A stretch of DNA of 64,000 nt from Methanosaeta sp. PtaB.Bin039 (GTDB lineage: Archaea; Halobacteriota; Methanosarcinia; Methanotrichales; Methanotrichaceae), in NCBI GenBank assembly GCA_002067795.1, contig MVQI01000071.1, positions 57,753 through 121,752 of the forward strand. Direction: 5' to 3'. Made by a program: the position numbers and the translations under genes. A model generated the notes under the pieces. It was not told the origin of the DNA. It did not search any database and saw nothing but the letters and a program-made list of their open reading frames with translations. Positions 17,376 through 25,948 of this stretch are shown here, one piece after another (positions within the stretch are counted from its first letter, which is position 1; the number at the start of each line of letters is the position of its first letter).

Positions 17376-19345
17376 ACGACCGCCTCATATTCGGAGTGGA
17401 TATTGCCAGCAGGTCGCCTCACAGCCGGCGCCCACCCACGTATGCCCTCTTCGCCCTGGCCGGGGAAAACGCCTCCGCTTACTCTGCCATCGGGCGGCAA
17501 AAGCTGATCCGCCTGATACGTCGAGAGAGGCCGGATCTGGTGGCAGTGGACAACGTATATGAGCTTGCGGCAGGCCGGGCGGGACTTGTATCCCTTATGC
17601 GTCTGCTGCCAGCCAACACCAGGCTTGTGCAGGTTACCGGAGGTGAGCGGGCCGAGCCCCTGACCAGGGTCGCCCGCTGGCACGGCCTGACATTTGATCG
17701 GTCAAGTCCTGTCGAGGAGGCCGAAGCCTGCGCCAGGCTTGCAGCCAGCGGAGTTGGGGCGGTACTCTCAGCCTTCGAGGATCGCACCTGGATAAAGGTC
17801 AGCCGCAGAAGATCGCCGGGCAGGGGCGGGTGGAGCCAGAACCGCTATTCCCGAAAGATCCACGGTAATGTCAAAGGCCTGGCCAGAGAGGTGGAGAAGC
17901 AGCTGAAAGAGGCGCATCTGGAGTACAGCTGGCGGGCAGTTGAAGGGCTTGGTGGCTATATTCGTGCCGAGTTCACCGTCGAGGCACCTCGTGATAAGGT
18001 GCCGGTCAAGCCAGGGCTGAGGGAAGATGCCCAGATCCGGGTCGAGGCCATGGCCCGTCCACGCCTCGAGTTCACGCCACTTGAGAGCCGGCGCAACTAC
18101 CTGATAATCGGGATGGATCCGGGCACCACAACCGGCCTGGCAGCGCTGAACCTGCGAGGCGAGCTGGTGGACCTGACCAGCGGCAGAGAGATCTCACCAT
18201 CCGATGCAATCGAATGGATAGCTGAGAGAGGAAAGCCTCTGATCGTGGCTACCGACGTCTTTCCCACCCCCGGAGCTGTGGAGAAGGTCAAACGTGCCTT
18301 CAACGCGGTTCTGTTCTCACCTGGAGAGGCTCTGGCTGCCGAGGAGAAGATCCTGCTGGCCCGACCATACGGATACAGAAACGATCACGAAAGGGACGCT
18401 CTGGCGGCAGCTGCCTCGGCCTTCAAGCGATACCGCAACAAGTTCCACCAGGTGGAGAGGAAGGCCGCAGGGGCGGATCCCGAGGAGGTCAAGGCCCAGG
18501 TGGTGCGCGGCCTCAGCATCGATCGGGCGCTTGCCGAGCTATCCTCGCCCCAACCCTTGCCGCCTCAGCACACGCCTGAACAGGCAGCTCCGCCGCTACA
18601 GGCACGAAAGGAGCAAACCCGGCTCTTGGAGCAGATCAAGAACCTGCGCTCTTACCTTGATGATTTGAAGAGCGAGCTGGCAGATCGTGACCGCAGGCTG
18701 GCTGATATGGCAGCCCGCATTGAGCGGCTTAAGGACAGGAGCTTTAGGGAGATGAAGCGGGAGAGGGAGATCCGCATCCGTGACAAGGAGATAGAACGGC
18801 TGAGAGTTCTCTTGCGTTCGGAGAGGCGAAAGACCAGGCGTCTGTCGGCTCAGAGGGCGCAGGCCCGCCAGGTCAGGAAGGTGGAAGAGATGGCCGGATA
18901 CCGCCGGCTCAAGCCAGTCTCTGCCTTCTCGAGGGAATCTGTTGTGGCTGCTGCGGAGCGCTGGTCCATAGGACAGAATGACCTGGTGCTGCTGGAGAAT
19001 TCCGCCGGAGGTGGGACAAAAGCCGCTGAGCTGCTGGCCAGCCTGGGGGTAGAGGCCATTGTGGCGAGGGGAGAGATGGCCGAGCCGAGCATGGAATTTT
19101 TGGAGAGCCACGCCATCCCGGTGCTGAAGGAGGACGAGATCTCAGTCAGGCGCCTGGACGGAATCGCCTTCATAGATCCAGATGAGCTCAAAGCGGCCAA
19201 GGAGGCCTGGGCAGAGCGCAGAAGGGCACTCGAGGCTGAGAGGAAGAGCCAGTGGCTTGAGAGCATGGTCCAGGAGTACCGGGCAGAGCGACGGCGAGAG
19301 GAGCGCCTGGAGGAGAGGAGGCGGGCGGAGAGGAAGAAGGCCTAA
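17372..19345 (+). CDS. DUF460 family protein with two RNase H-like halves and coiled coil, 657 aa
   Basis: Archaeal family of unknown function. Residues 1-215 hold an N-terminal RNase H-like region (IFGVDIASRS, then VAVDNVYEL), residues about 245-370 a second with the acidic start IIGMDPGTTTGLAALN and VATDVFP and the conserved RNDHERDALAAA, resembling Holliday-junction-resolvase-type folds. Residues about 410-520 form a highly charged coiled coil, followed by a small alpha/beta domain and a very basic, Arg/Glu-rich tail. TTG start overlaps the upstream stop. Nucleic-acid processing is plausible from the fold, not shown. Confidence 0.85.
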   Translation: MNDRLIFGVDIASRSPHSRRPPTYALFALAGENASAYSAIGRQKLIRLIRRERPDLVAVDNVYELAAGRAGLVSLMRLLPANTRLVQVTGGERAEPLTRVARWHGLTFDRSSPVEEAEACARLAASGVGAVLSAFEDRTWIKVSRRRSPGRGGWSQNRYSRKIHGNVKGLAREVEKQLKEAHLEYSWRAVEGLGGYIRAEFTVEAPRDKVPVKPGLREDAQIRVEAMARPRLEFTPLESRRNYLIIGMDPGTTTGLAALNLRGELVDLTSGREISPSDAIEWIAERGKPLIVATDVFPTPGAVEKVKRAFNAVLFSPGEALAAEEKILLARPYGYRNDHERDALAAAASAFKRYRNKFHQVERKAAGADPEEVKAQVVRGLSIDRALAELSSPQPLPPQHTPEQAAPPLQARKEQTRLLEQIKNLRSYLDDLKSELADRDRRLADMAARIERLKDRSFREMKREREIRIRDKEIERLRVLLRSERRKTRRLSAQRAQARQVRKVEEMAGYRRLKPVSAFSRESVVAAAERWSIGQNDLVLLENSAGGGTKAAELLASLGVEAIVARGEMAEPSMEFLESHAIPVLKEDEISVRRLDGIAFIDPDELKAAKEAWAERRRALEAERKSQWLESMVQEYRAERRREERLEERRRAERKKA

Positions 19346-20073
19346 TGCACCTCAAGGCCGGTCAGGGATGCCAGAATCCGGGGATTCTTCATCAGAGCTG
19401 TGCCCACCAAAATGGCATCTGCCCCTGCCTGCACCATGCGGCAGGCGTCATCAGGACATTGCACGCCGCTTTCCGCCACAAGAAAAGCCCCGGCGTCCAT
19501 GGCAAGTGGAGATAGTCGCTCGAATGTGGATAGATCCACCTCGAGAGTTGATAAGTCCCTGTTGTTGATGCCAATGATGGATGCATCGGCACGAAGGGCC
19601 CGGGTTAGCTCCTCTTGGAAATGGACCTCCACCAAAGGCTCCATCCCGGCAGACCTCACAGCGTCCATCATACCCTGGAGATCCGGCAGCAACGATGCTA
19701 TTAGCAGGATAAGATCGGCCTGCCCTTCACGCACCTGGCCAAAATCGGTGATGAAGTCCTTTCTCAGCACAGGCAATGAGACTGCCGGCCGCACCTCATC
19801 CAGCCACTCCAGGGAGCCCAGGAAGTATGTGGGCTCGGTGAGCACAGAGACGGCGCAGGCCCCCATCTGCTGATAGAGGGCGGCCCTGGCTGCCGCCTCC
19901 CCCTCGCTCAGTGGGCGGGACAGCACGCGGGGCTTGATCTCTGCGATAACCGGAATCAGTCCGCGCTGCCGAGCAATCCTTGCCGAGGATATCAGATCCC
20001 GGCGGCCCTCCAGATAAGAGAAAGACGGCTCGTGATGCCTTGCCGAAGCGGCCCCCAATATGCCCTCTATCAA
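19342..20073 (-). CDS. trpC: Indole-3-glycerol phosphate synthase TrpC
   Basis: Catalyses ring closure of the carboxyphenylamino-deoxyribulose phosphate to indole-3-glycerol phosphate in tryptophan synthesis. Visible motifs are IPVIAEIKPRVLSRPL (catalytic Lys), VSVLTEPTYFLGSLEWL, LPVLRKDFI, IIGINNRDLSTLEVDL and LVAESGVQ, then AGADAILVGTALM. The frame is open to 20409, but the true start is inferred as TTG 20073, which overlaps the trpG stop as TTGA and yields 243 aa, the family length. Last gene of trpDFEGC; its stop overlaps the DUF460 stop convergently. Confidence 0.96.
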   Translation of the reverse strand: MIEGILGAASARHHEPSFSYLEGRRDLISSARIARQRGLIPVIAEIKPRVLSRPLSEGEAAARAALYQQMGACAVSVLTEPTYFLGSLEWLDEVRPAVSLPVLRKDFITDFGQVREGQADLILLIASLLPDLQGMMDAVRSAGMEPLVEVHFQEELTRALRADASIIGINNRDLSTLEVDLSTFERLSPLAMDAGAFLVAESGVQCPDDACRMVQAGADAILVGTALMKNPRILASLTGLEVH

Positions 20074-20648
20074 CGGGTGCAGGCCATCACCCCCTGCACC
20101 CAGTTGGATATCAGCTTCTTGCCGCATGGGGTGAGGACGGACTCTGGGTGGAACTGCAATCCCTCGACCGGACGGGTGCGGTGTCTTATGCCCATGACAA
20201 CGCCGTCCCCGCTTCGGGCCGAGACTACCAGCTCCGGGGAGAGGCGGTCCACTGCCAGTGAATGGTAGCGCCCACCCACGAGCGGGCTCTGCAGTCCAGC
20301 AAAGAGACCTCGACCGTCGTGGTAGATTGAGGATACCTTGCCGTGCCTCGGGATGGTCCGGCCGATGCTTCCACCAAATGCCAGGTTGATGGCCTGATGA
20401 CCAAGACATACCCCCAGCACCGGAACGGCCGCCTCTCTTATTATCTGAAGGCAGCTGCCTATATCCCTCGGGTGGGCTGGGTGCCCTGGGCCTGGCGATA
20501 TAACAACACCTGCCGGCTGCAGATCCAGGGCCTGCCGCAGGGGTATTTGGTTGTCCACAACAACAGTCTCCGGGTAAAACTGCGAGACGTAATCCACCAG
20601 GTTCCAGACGAAGGAGTCCTGATTATCCACGAATAGTATCGGCCTCAT
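20070..20648 (-). CDS. trpG: Anthranilate synthase glutaminase subunit TrpG
   Basis: Class I glutamine amidotransferase that supplies ammonia to TrpE. 192 aa. Motifs: DNQDSFVWNLV at the N-terminus, VISPGPGHP (oxyanion region), the nucleophile in LGVCLGHQAI and the His-Glu pair in LQFHPESVLTP. It overlaps trpE by 4 bp and trpC by 4 bp. A paralogous role in p-aminobenzoate synthesis is conceivable for this family, but the location inside the trp operon settles the assignment. Confidence 0.97.
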   Translation of the reverse strand: MRPILFVDNQDSFVWNLVDYVSQFYPETVVVDNQIPLRQALDLQPAGVVISPGPGHPAHPRDIGSCLQIIREAAVPVLGVCLGHQAINLAFGGSIGRTIPRHGKVSSIYHDGRGLFAGLQSPLVGGRYHSLAVDRLSPELVVSARSGDGVVMGIRHRTRPVEGLQFHPESVLTPCGKKLISNWVQGVMACTR

Positions 20649-22090
20649 GCCGCCCCCAACGCTTTTTGCATGGCTGCCATCTTCCTCTCAGTCTCGGCAA
20701 ACTCCCGGATAGGATCTGAGTCCGCCACTATGCCGGCTCCGGCCTGCACCCTGGCGATCCCGTTTGAGATCAGGACCGAGCGGATGGCTATGGCGAAATC
20801 GACCGATCCGTCGGCAGAGAAGTAACCGATGCCGCCCCCATAAATGCCGCGGGGCTCGGCCTCCAGCCGGTCGATTATCTCCATAGCCCTCATCTTCGGC
20901 GCCCCTGATAGGGTTCCGGCTGGAAAGACCGCCCGAGCCGCGTCGAACTGGTCGCATTCGGGCCGCAGCCTTCCCGATACGGTGGTCTCGATATGCTGGA
21001 CGTGGGAGTACTGAAGCACCGACATGAAGTCCTCCACCTGAACCGAACCGGACTGGCAGACCTGACGTACATCGTTTCTTCCCAGGTCCACAAGCATCAC
21101 GTGTTCTGCCCGCTCCTTCTCATCCCCGAGCATAGCCTCGGCCAGCGCCCGGTCCTCGTGTATGGTCCTGCCTCTGGGACAGGTGCCGGCGATGGGATTG
21201 ACCTGCAGGCGGCCGGCATAGGCCGAGAACAGGGTCTCAGGGGAGGCCCCAACTATTGCCAGATCACCGAACTCGAACAGGTAGGTATATGGGCTGGGAT
21301 TGATCGTTCGCAGCCGCAGGTACAGGTCGAGGGGCCTGACACGGCCGAATCGGGCAGACCTGGCAAGTACCACCTGAAAGATATCGCCTGCTGCGATATG
21401 CTCCTGAGCGGCGCGCACGGCGTCCATATACTCCTCCTGCCCTCCGGCCCCGAGGAACTCCGCCGGCCTGGACTGATGTATGGGCTCCGGATCGATCCCC
21501 TCGATATCCTGGATCAGATCCACCTTTGGGCCTGGGAGAAGTGGAGAGAGCGCGAAGTAGACCTTCCTCATCAGGTGGTCGAATATGAAGGTGCTCTCAA
21601 CGACGGCCATCTGGGCATCTGGCACCGTAGATGTTGATGGCCGGCCAAGCCGGGACAATACGAGGTCGTATGCGAGATAGCCTATGGCTCCGCCGTAGAA
21701 GACCTGCCTGCCAAAGCTATTGGGATCCCTGCAAGGCGCTGCGGGGATTGCCGCTCGCAGGGCGTCGAACAGGTCCCGGCCATGGCGGATTGTGCCCTCC
21801 AGAGCCGATCCTTCCCGGGACATGTCTGCGACCGTCTCGAGCCTCTCAGCCATGAAATGACCTGCTGCCCTGGCCTCTCCCATCAGCTCCACACGCAGCC
21901 TTTCGCCCTTGACGGTTACCAGCGCCGATGGGGCAGCCCCCACAAAAGAGAAGCGGGCCTTCTGTCCGGACTTCTCCACCGACTCCAGGAGGTACGAGTA
22001 ACCCCGGCGGCGCAGGGCCTGGTAGAGGGTGAATGGAGCATCCACGCTCACCTTCCCGGTCACGTCCACAAGCACCGGCTCTACCGGCAT
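20645..22090 (-). CDS. trpE: Anthranilate synthase component I TrpE
   Basis: Converts chorismate plus ammonia to anthranilate. 481 aa, N-terminal regulatory part followed by the chorismate-binding domain with PSPYTYLFEFGDLAIVGASPE, NPIAGTCPRG, LGRNDVRQV, the FPAGTLSGAPKMRAMEII signature and GGGIGYFSADG. The tryptophan feedback motif LLES is seen at residues 34-37 (YLLESVEK), so allosteric inhibition is expected. It overlaps trpF by 10 bp upstream and trpG by 4 bp downstream. Confidence 0.97.
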   Translation of the reverse strand: MPVEPVLVDVTGKVSVDAPFTLYQALRRRGYSYLLESVEKSGQKARFSFVGAAPSALVTVKGERLRVELMGEARAAGHFMAERLETVADMSREGSALEGTIRHGRDLFDALRAAIPAAPCRDPNSFGRQVFYGGAIGYLAYDLVLSRLGRPSTSTVPDAQMAVVESTFIFDHLMRKVYFALSPLLPGPKVDLIQDIEGIDPEPIHQSRPAEFLGAGGQEEYMDAVRAAQEHIAAGDIFQVVLARSARFGRVRPLDLYLRLRTINPSPYTYLFEFGDLAIVGASPETLFSAYAGRLQVNPIAGTCPRGRTIHEDRALAEAMLGDEKERAEHVMLVDLGRNDVRQVCQSGSVQVEDFMSVLQYSHVQHIETTVSGRLRPECDQFDAARAVFPAGTLSGAPKMRAMEIIDRLEAEPRGIYGGGIGYFSADGSVDFAIAIRSVLISNGIARVQAGAGIVADSDPIREFAETERKMAAMQKALGAA

Positions 22091-22707
22091 GGGCGGACAG
22101 CCTCCACAAATTCCCTGACAAGCTTTGGATCTTTCCTGCCGTCCTGTTCCACCCCACTGGACACGTCCACCGCGTAGGGCCGAACCGCCCTGACAGCCGC
22201 TGCGACGTTGCCGACATTCAGGCCGCCGGCCAGAATCAGAGGTATTGGGATCTGTCTTGCAAGCCTTGCGCTGGCCTGCCAGTCGTGCACCCTTCCCGAT
22301 CCGCCAAGCATCCCGGCGTGAAGCGTATCGACAAGCAGCGCGTCGGCACAGGAGGCGAAATCCGTGGCCTGGGGATAGGCCGGATCCACAGCAGCGATGA
22401 CCTTGGCCGAGACCTGGGACCTCAGGGCAGCCATCTCAAGGTGACCCAGGCTACCCTGAACCTGAAGCACATCGGCTCCGGTCAGTTCGGCCAGACTGAG
22501 AGCATCATGGACGCTGGAGGGCTGAATTACAGCCACGCTCTGGACAAAGACAGGCACGCTCACGATCAATGAGGCGGCTTCCTCGGCCGAGAGACGGTGT
22601 CTGGAGCCGGCGATCTCCACCACAAATCCGACCGCATCTACACCCGACGACAGCGCCAGGTCAAGATCCCGCCCGTCACACAGCCCGCAGACCTTGATCC
22701 GTGTCAT
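22081..22707 (-). CDS. trpF: Phosphoribosylanthranilate isomerase TrpF
   Basis: TIM-barrel isomerase acting on N-(5'-phosphoribosyl)anthranilate. Motifs: IKVCGLCDGRDLDLA (catalytic Cys), GFVVEIAGSRHRLS, LQVQGS, LVDT (catalytic Asp), LILAGGLNVGNV and VDVSSGVEQDGRKDP. The start is ATG 22707, which overlaps the trpD stop by 4 bp (ATGA) and gives 208 aa; the frame itself is open slightly further upstream. Confidence 0.97.
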   Translation of the reverse strand: MTRIKVCGLCDGRDLDLALSSGVDAVGFVVEIAGSRHRLSAEEAASLIVSVPVFVQSVAVIQPSSVHDALSLAELTGADVLQVQGSLGHLEMAALRSQVSAKVIAAVDPAYPQATDFASCADALLVDTLHAGMLGGSGRVHDWQASARLARQIPIPLILAGGLNVGNVAAAVRAVRPYAVDVSSGVEQDGRKDPKLVREFVEAVRPCR

Positions 22708-23729
22708 AGATACCTGCCCAAAACCTGGGGATTGCCGCATCTCTCAACCAGTGCGCACAGGGTCCTTAGAGCCTTGCCGGTCGATATGGCCTCCTGGGCG
22801 ATCATGCAGCCTTCAGCTATCGATCCGGCCCTGCCTGACACATAGATGGCAGCTCCGGCGTTCATCTCCACAAGATCCCTCCCGCGGGACGGCTCGCCCT
22901 TCAGGATCTCGATCAGGGTTCGGGCGTTCTGCTCAGGCCTGCCTCCCCGGATCTCTTCAGGCCTGGCCCGCCGATATCCCAGCTCCTCGGGGGCGATGGC
23001 ATAGCTGTGCACCTGGCCGTCCTTCAGCTCCGATACCGCAGTCTCCGCGGTGTTGGTTATCTCATCCATGCCTCCACCGTGCACCACCAGAGCCCTCTCC
23101 GATCCCAGCTCTCCCAGCACCCTGGCCAGAAGAGGGCACAGGCGGGGGTCGTATACCCCCATCAGCTGGGCGCTGGCCCCGGCTGGATTGGTCAACGGAC
23201 CCAGCAGGTTGAAGACCGTGCGCACCCCCATCTCCCGGCGCAGCGCTGCAACACGCTTCATATAAGGGTGAAATAGCGGCGCCAGCATGAAACCTATGCC
23301 AACATCCTCAATTGCCCGGCAGACCTGATCAGGTCGCTGCTGCATGTCAAGTCCCAGCGCCTCCAGGACGTTGGCGCTGCCGCAGCTGGAGCTGACGGCA
23401 TAGTTTCCGTGCTTGGCAACAGGCACCCCGCTTGCCGCGGCAACTATTGCCGCTGCTGTGCTCACATTGATGGTATTTGCCCCATCTCCCCCAGTTCCGC
23501 AGGTATCAACCAGCCCTCCGCCCACCCGGGGGGCTATCCGGACCGAGGAGCGGCGCATGGTCCGGGCCAGACCCGCCAGCTCGCTCACCGACTCTCCTTT
23601 CATGCGCAGCGCGATCAAGGAAGCGGCGATCTGTGCATCTGTGGCCCCGTTGAAGACCTCTGCCAAGAGGTCCTCCGCCTCTGCTGAGTCCAGGTCACGG
23701 CCCTCGACGATCTTCTGTAGGTACTTCAT
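22704..23729 (-). CDS. trpD: Anthranilate phosphoribosyltransferase TrpD
   Basis: First gene of the trpDFEGC operon; transfers the phosphoribosyl group of PRPP onto anthranilate. 341 aa. Conserved VDTCGTGGDGANTINVSTAAA (PRPP/pyrophosphate loop), VAKHGNYAVSS..GSANVLEALG, FMLAPLFHPYMK, FNLLGPLTNPA and VVHGGGMDE are all present. Upstream lie a TATA-like box (23776-23783) and the motif shared with trpBA (23744-23767). The order D-F-E-G-C, with B and A elsewhere, is a split arrangement. Confidence 0.97.
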   Translation of the reverse strand: MKYLQKIVEGRDLDSAEAEDLLAEVFNGATDAQIAASLIALRMKGESVSELAGLARTMRRSSVRIAPRVGGGLVDTCGTGGDGANTINVSTAAAIVAAASGVPVAKHGNYAVSSSCGSANVLEALGLDMQQRPDQVCRAIEDVGIGFMLAPLFHPYMKRVAALRREMGVRTVFNLLGPLTNPAGASAQLMGVYDPRLCPLLARVLGELGSERALVVHGGGMDEITNTAETAVSELKDGQVHSYAIAPEELGYRRARPEEIRGGRPEQNARTLIEILKGEPSRGRDLVEMNAGAAIYVSGRAGSIAEGCMIAQEAISTGKALRTLCALVERCGNPQVLGRYL

Positions 23730-23743
23730 TGATAATCACCACT

Positions 23744-23767
23744 CTTTAATGTATCTATATGTACTTT
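23744..23767 (-). promoter_or_regulatory. Putative trp operator shared with trpBA
   Basis: Reading on the minus strand: AAAGTAC, 6 nt, ATACATT, 1 nt, AAG. The same bipartite motif with identical spacing precedes trpB at 45298-45321 in the same orientation to the gene. Here a second copy of AGTACAT stands 10 bp further upstream, so three TACAT units lie on about one helix face. The motif covers the predicted transcription start 10-25 bp after the TATA-like box, consistent with repressor binding. The archaeal regulator TrpY is known to bind TGTACA boxes; the shared core GTACA is suggestive only. Confidence 0.6.
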
Positions 23768-23775
23768 GATGTACT

Positions 23776-23783
23776 CATAAATA
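23776..23783 (-). promoter_or_regulatory. TATA-like box of trpD
   Basis: TATTTATG on the minus strand, about 50 bp before the trpD ATG; the usual archaeal distance puts transcription start near 23755, inside the putative operator. Confidence 0.45.
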
Positions 23784-23786
23784 CAT

Positions 23787-23796
23787 TGTATATAAG
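23787..23796 (+). promoter_or_regulatory. TATA-like box of nadA
   Basis: TGTATATAAG on the plus strand, facing away from trpD; it predicts transcription start near 23820 and a leader of about 40 nt to the nadA ATG. The two divergent promoters nearly touch, so binding at the trp operator could also affect nadA. Confidence 0.45.
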
Positions 23797-23859
23797 ATTT
23801 GTGCATCCAGGCCAGGACAACAGCCTTTTAAAGGAGTCCTTACAACCAGCGCCGATGCC

Positions 23860-24753
23860 ATGATAGAGGAGGAGATTCTTAGGCTGAAGGAGGAGAGAAA
23901 TGCCCTCATCCTGGCCCACAACTATCAGCCACCGGAGCTGCTGGAGATCGCCGATCATTGCGGTGACTCCCTGGAGCTTAGCCGGGCGGCTGCCGCCACG
24001 GATTGCGACGTTGTCCTCTTCTGCGGGGTGGATTTCATGGCTCAGACCGCAGCTGTCCTCTCCCCTGAAAAGACCGTGATACTCCCGGAGACGGATGCCT
24101 GCTGCCCTATGTCGCAGATGATCAGGCCACAGGACGTAAGGTCGCTGAAGAAGGAGCATCCAGGCGCTGCCGTGGTCTGCTATGTCAATACATCGGCGCA
24201 GGTAAAGGCCGAGAGCGACATATGCTGCACCTCAGCAAATGGTGTAGCCGTGGTCAATTCGCTGCCCGAGAAGGAGATAGTTTTTATCCCCGACCGCAAC
24301 CTGGCCGCTTACGTGGCCAGCAAGACCGACAAGAGGATCATAGCCTGGCCGGGGTTCTGTCATGTCCACGATCGGTACAGGGCGCAGGATGTGCTGGCTG
24401 CCCGGACCCTACACCCTGAGGCCGAGGTGCTGGTCCACCCCGAATGCCGACCCGAGGTCGTTGATCTTGCCGATGGGGTCTACAGCACGTCAGGCATGGC
24501 CAAACATGCCCGAGCGAGTGCTGCATCCGAGTTCATCATAGGGACGGAGGTGGGCATGATATACAGGCTGGTTCAGGACAATCCGGACAAGCATTTCTTT
24601 CCCCTGAAGGAGGGGACCGTCTGTCTCGACATGAAGAAGATCACACTTAAGAAAGTACTGAGATCACTTGAGACACTTCAGCCGCGGATAACCGTGCCGG
24701 AGCAGGTGGCCATCCGGGCCAAGAAGGCGATAGACCGAATGCTTGCCATCTGA
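23860..24753 (+). CDS. nadA: Quinolinate synthase NadA
   Basis: 4Fe-4S enzyme condensing iminoaspartate with dihydroxyacetone phosphate to quinolinate in NAD synthesis. 297 aa, full length. Three-fold repeated architecture with the substrate motif AHNYQPPELLEIADHCGDSLELS, VDFMAQTA, CYVNTSAQVKAESDICCTS, WPGFCHVH, HPECRPEV, YSTSGMAKHA and GTEVGMIYRL. The three cluster ligands expected are the Cys in DACCP, in GFCHVH and in GTVCLDMK. NadB/NadX and NadC are not in the window. Confidence 0.97.
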   Translation: MIEEEILRLKEERNALILAHNYQPPELLEIADHCGDSLELSRAAAATDCDVVLFCGVDFMAQTAAVLSPEKTVILPETDACCPMSQMIRPQDVRSLKKEHPGAAVVCYVNTSAQVKAESDICCTSANGVAVVNSLPEKEIVFIPDRNLAAYVASKTDKRIIAWPGFCHVHDRYRAQDVLAARTLHPEAEVLVHPECRPEVVDLADGVYSTSGMAKHARASAASEFIIGTEVGMIYRLVQDNPDKHFFPLKEGTVCLDMKKITLKKVLRSLETLQPRITVPEQVAIRAKKAIDRMLAI

Positions 24754-25252
24754 GGACATTTGCATCACCAGAAGTGCCCAGGTCCGAAATGGGGATGATC
24801 GCTCATTGAGGGGGCTTTCTCATTTTCTAAGACTGACGCGGCTCGAATCGTGTGCTACATCAACCAATTTAATTTAAGTTTAATAAAATAAATACTACAA
24901 AATGTTGCCCCTCTGACAGTATTTTCGTCAATACTTACATGTCAAAGGCATATTGACATGTTTAGACAACAATGCCGTCTGCAGGTCGCCTTCCGAGGCC
25001 GTGGATAAAGATGCAAGTGAGGTCGTTGCACGCATTCATGTAGCATCGTATCTATGGTGCGATCTCACGCATCATATCCATCGATAGGCTAGACTGCAAC
25101 TACAGCCGTGAACTTCAACATAATAGATATTTGCACAATGTCGGGGCCGGCATCCGGCCAAGAGGCCAGCAACCGCATGTCAGGGCTGCAGTCGTTTGCC
25201 TCCCCCCAAGACGCAAAGGAGCAGGGGGGGCCACGGGCTGTGGCCGAAAACC
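24754..25252. other. AT-rich intergenic region of about 500 bp
   Basis: No convincing gene in either strand. The first half is AT-rich (about 24855-24900) and contains a perfect 9-bp inverted repeat with a 7-nt spacer at 24937-24961. The last 150 bp are GC-rich with an open frame that has no ribosome site and no sensible composition. Nothing else is recognised. Confidence 0.5.
24937..24961. repeat. Perfect inverted repeat ACATGTCAA / TTGACATGT
   Basis: The arms 24937-24945 and 24953-24961 are exact reverse complements around a 7-nt spacer. Size and AT-rich setting fit a dimeric regulator's operator. It is close to neither flanking gene start (nadA stops at 24753; the regulator gene on the minus strand starts at about 25813). 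Confidence 0.5.
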
Positions 25253-25813
25253 TCAGGTCATGGCCATTAGCTCAAGCTTCATTCGATCCTGCTCGCTGAT
25301 CTCCGAGCCTGAGTCGGCGGAGGACGATTGCTCCTCATCAGGGGTATAGCTAAGGGTCAGCTTCTTGCGTTTGCCATGGGTGAGCTTGATGTGCCGTACG
25401 TCCAGCTCAGCCGCCCGCTTCATGACGCTGATGACCGTGGTCTTGTTCAGCCCCAGCATATCAACAAGCTCGCTGGTTGCGTATTTGCCGGGCCGCTCCT
25501 TCATGAGGCCTATCAGAGACCAGGCGTGGTTATCCAGCGCGCGGCCTTCCCTGCTGGCGGTTGCCGACGCCTGAACCGGCAGCCGACCCTGCCTCGCCTT
25601 AAGCTGGCTCTTCATGTCAGAGACTTCCTTTGACAGTCGATCCACCTGATCGATCAGCCTTCCCAAAAGCTCGACATCCCTCTGCTTCGAGCTTATCATC
25701 TCCGAGAGATTGTCCACAGCCAGGACGAGTGCGATCATGGACTGCTGCTCTTTCAGGTTGCGTTCCGTTGCTGCCGCTTTGGCTTTGTATAGCTCCAAAA
25801 GGTCTTCAAACAT
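25253..25813 (-). CDS. Coiled-coil protein with C-terminal winged-helix-like DNA-binding domain
   Basis: From ATG 25813 (186 aa) the protein begins with a long charged coiled coil (residues about 1-80, FEDLLELYKAKAAATERNL then a Leu-rich heptad region), a linker, and a helix-turn-helix at about 105-150: GKYATSELVDMLGLNKTTVISVMKRAAEL, typical of a MarR/winged-helix type domain, then a basic wing (THGKRKKLTLSY) and an acidic Ser-rich tail. Upstream codons to 25927 are in frame but lie in an AT-rich promoter-like stretch. Predicted transcriptional regulator that dimerises through the coiled coil; target unknown. Confidence 0.8.
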   Translation of the reverse strand: MFEDLLELYKAKAAATERNLKEQQSMIALVLAVDNLSEMISSKQRDVELLGRLIDQVDRLSKEVSDMKSQLKARQGRLPVQASATASREGRALDNHAWSLIGLMKERPGKYATSELVDMLGLNKTTVISVMKRAAELDVRHIKLTHGKRKKLTLSYTPDEEQSSSADSGSEISEQDRMKLELMAMT

Positions 25814-25948
25814 TGATACCCTGCTCCTGTTGTCAATTCCGCAGTATGGTTGATCCAAAATATTAACAATCATCAAATCCATAACCGTATTTAAAGATTT
25901 CGCAATCATCTGAATATAATAGGGCATAGTTGCCGAATGCTGAAAAAA

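Noticed and set aside
20074..20409. N-terminal extension of trpC
   Set aside because: The open frame runs over trpG; the family start and the TTGA overlap at 20071-20073 show that translation starts later.
25108..25299. 63-codon frame in the 500-bp gap
   Set aside because: No ribosome site, unusual composition, and it overlaps the end of the regulator gene.
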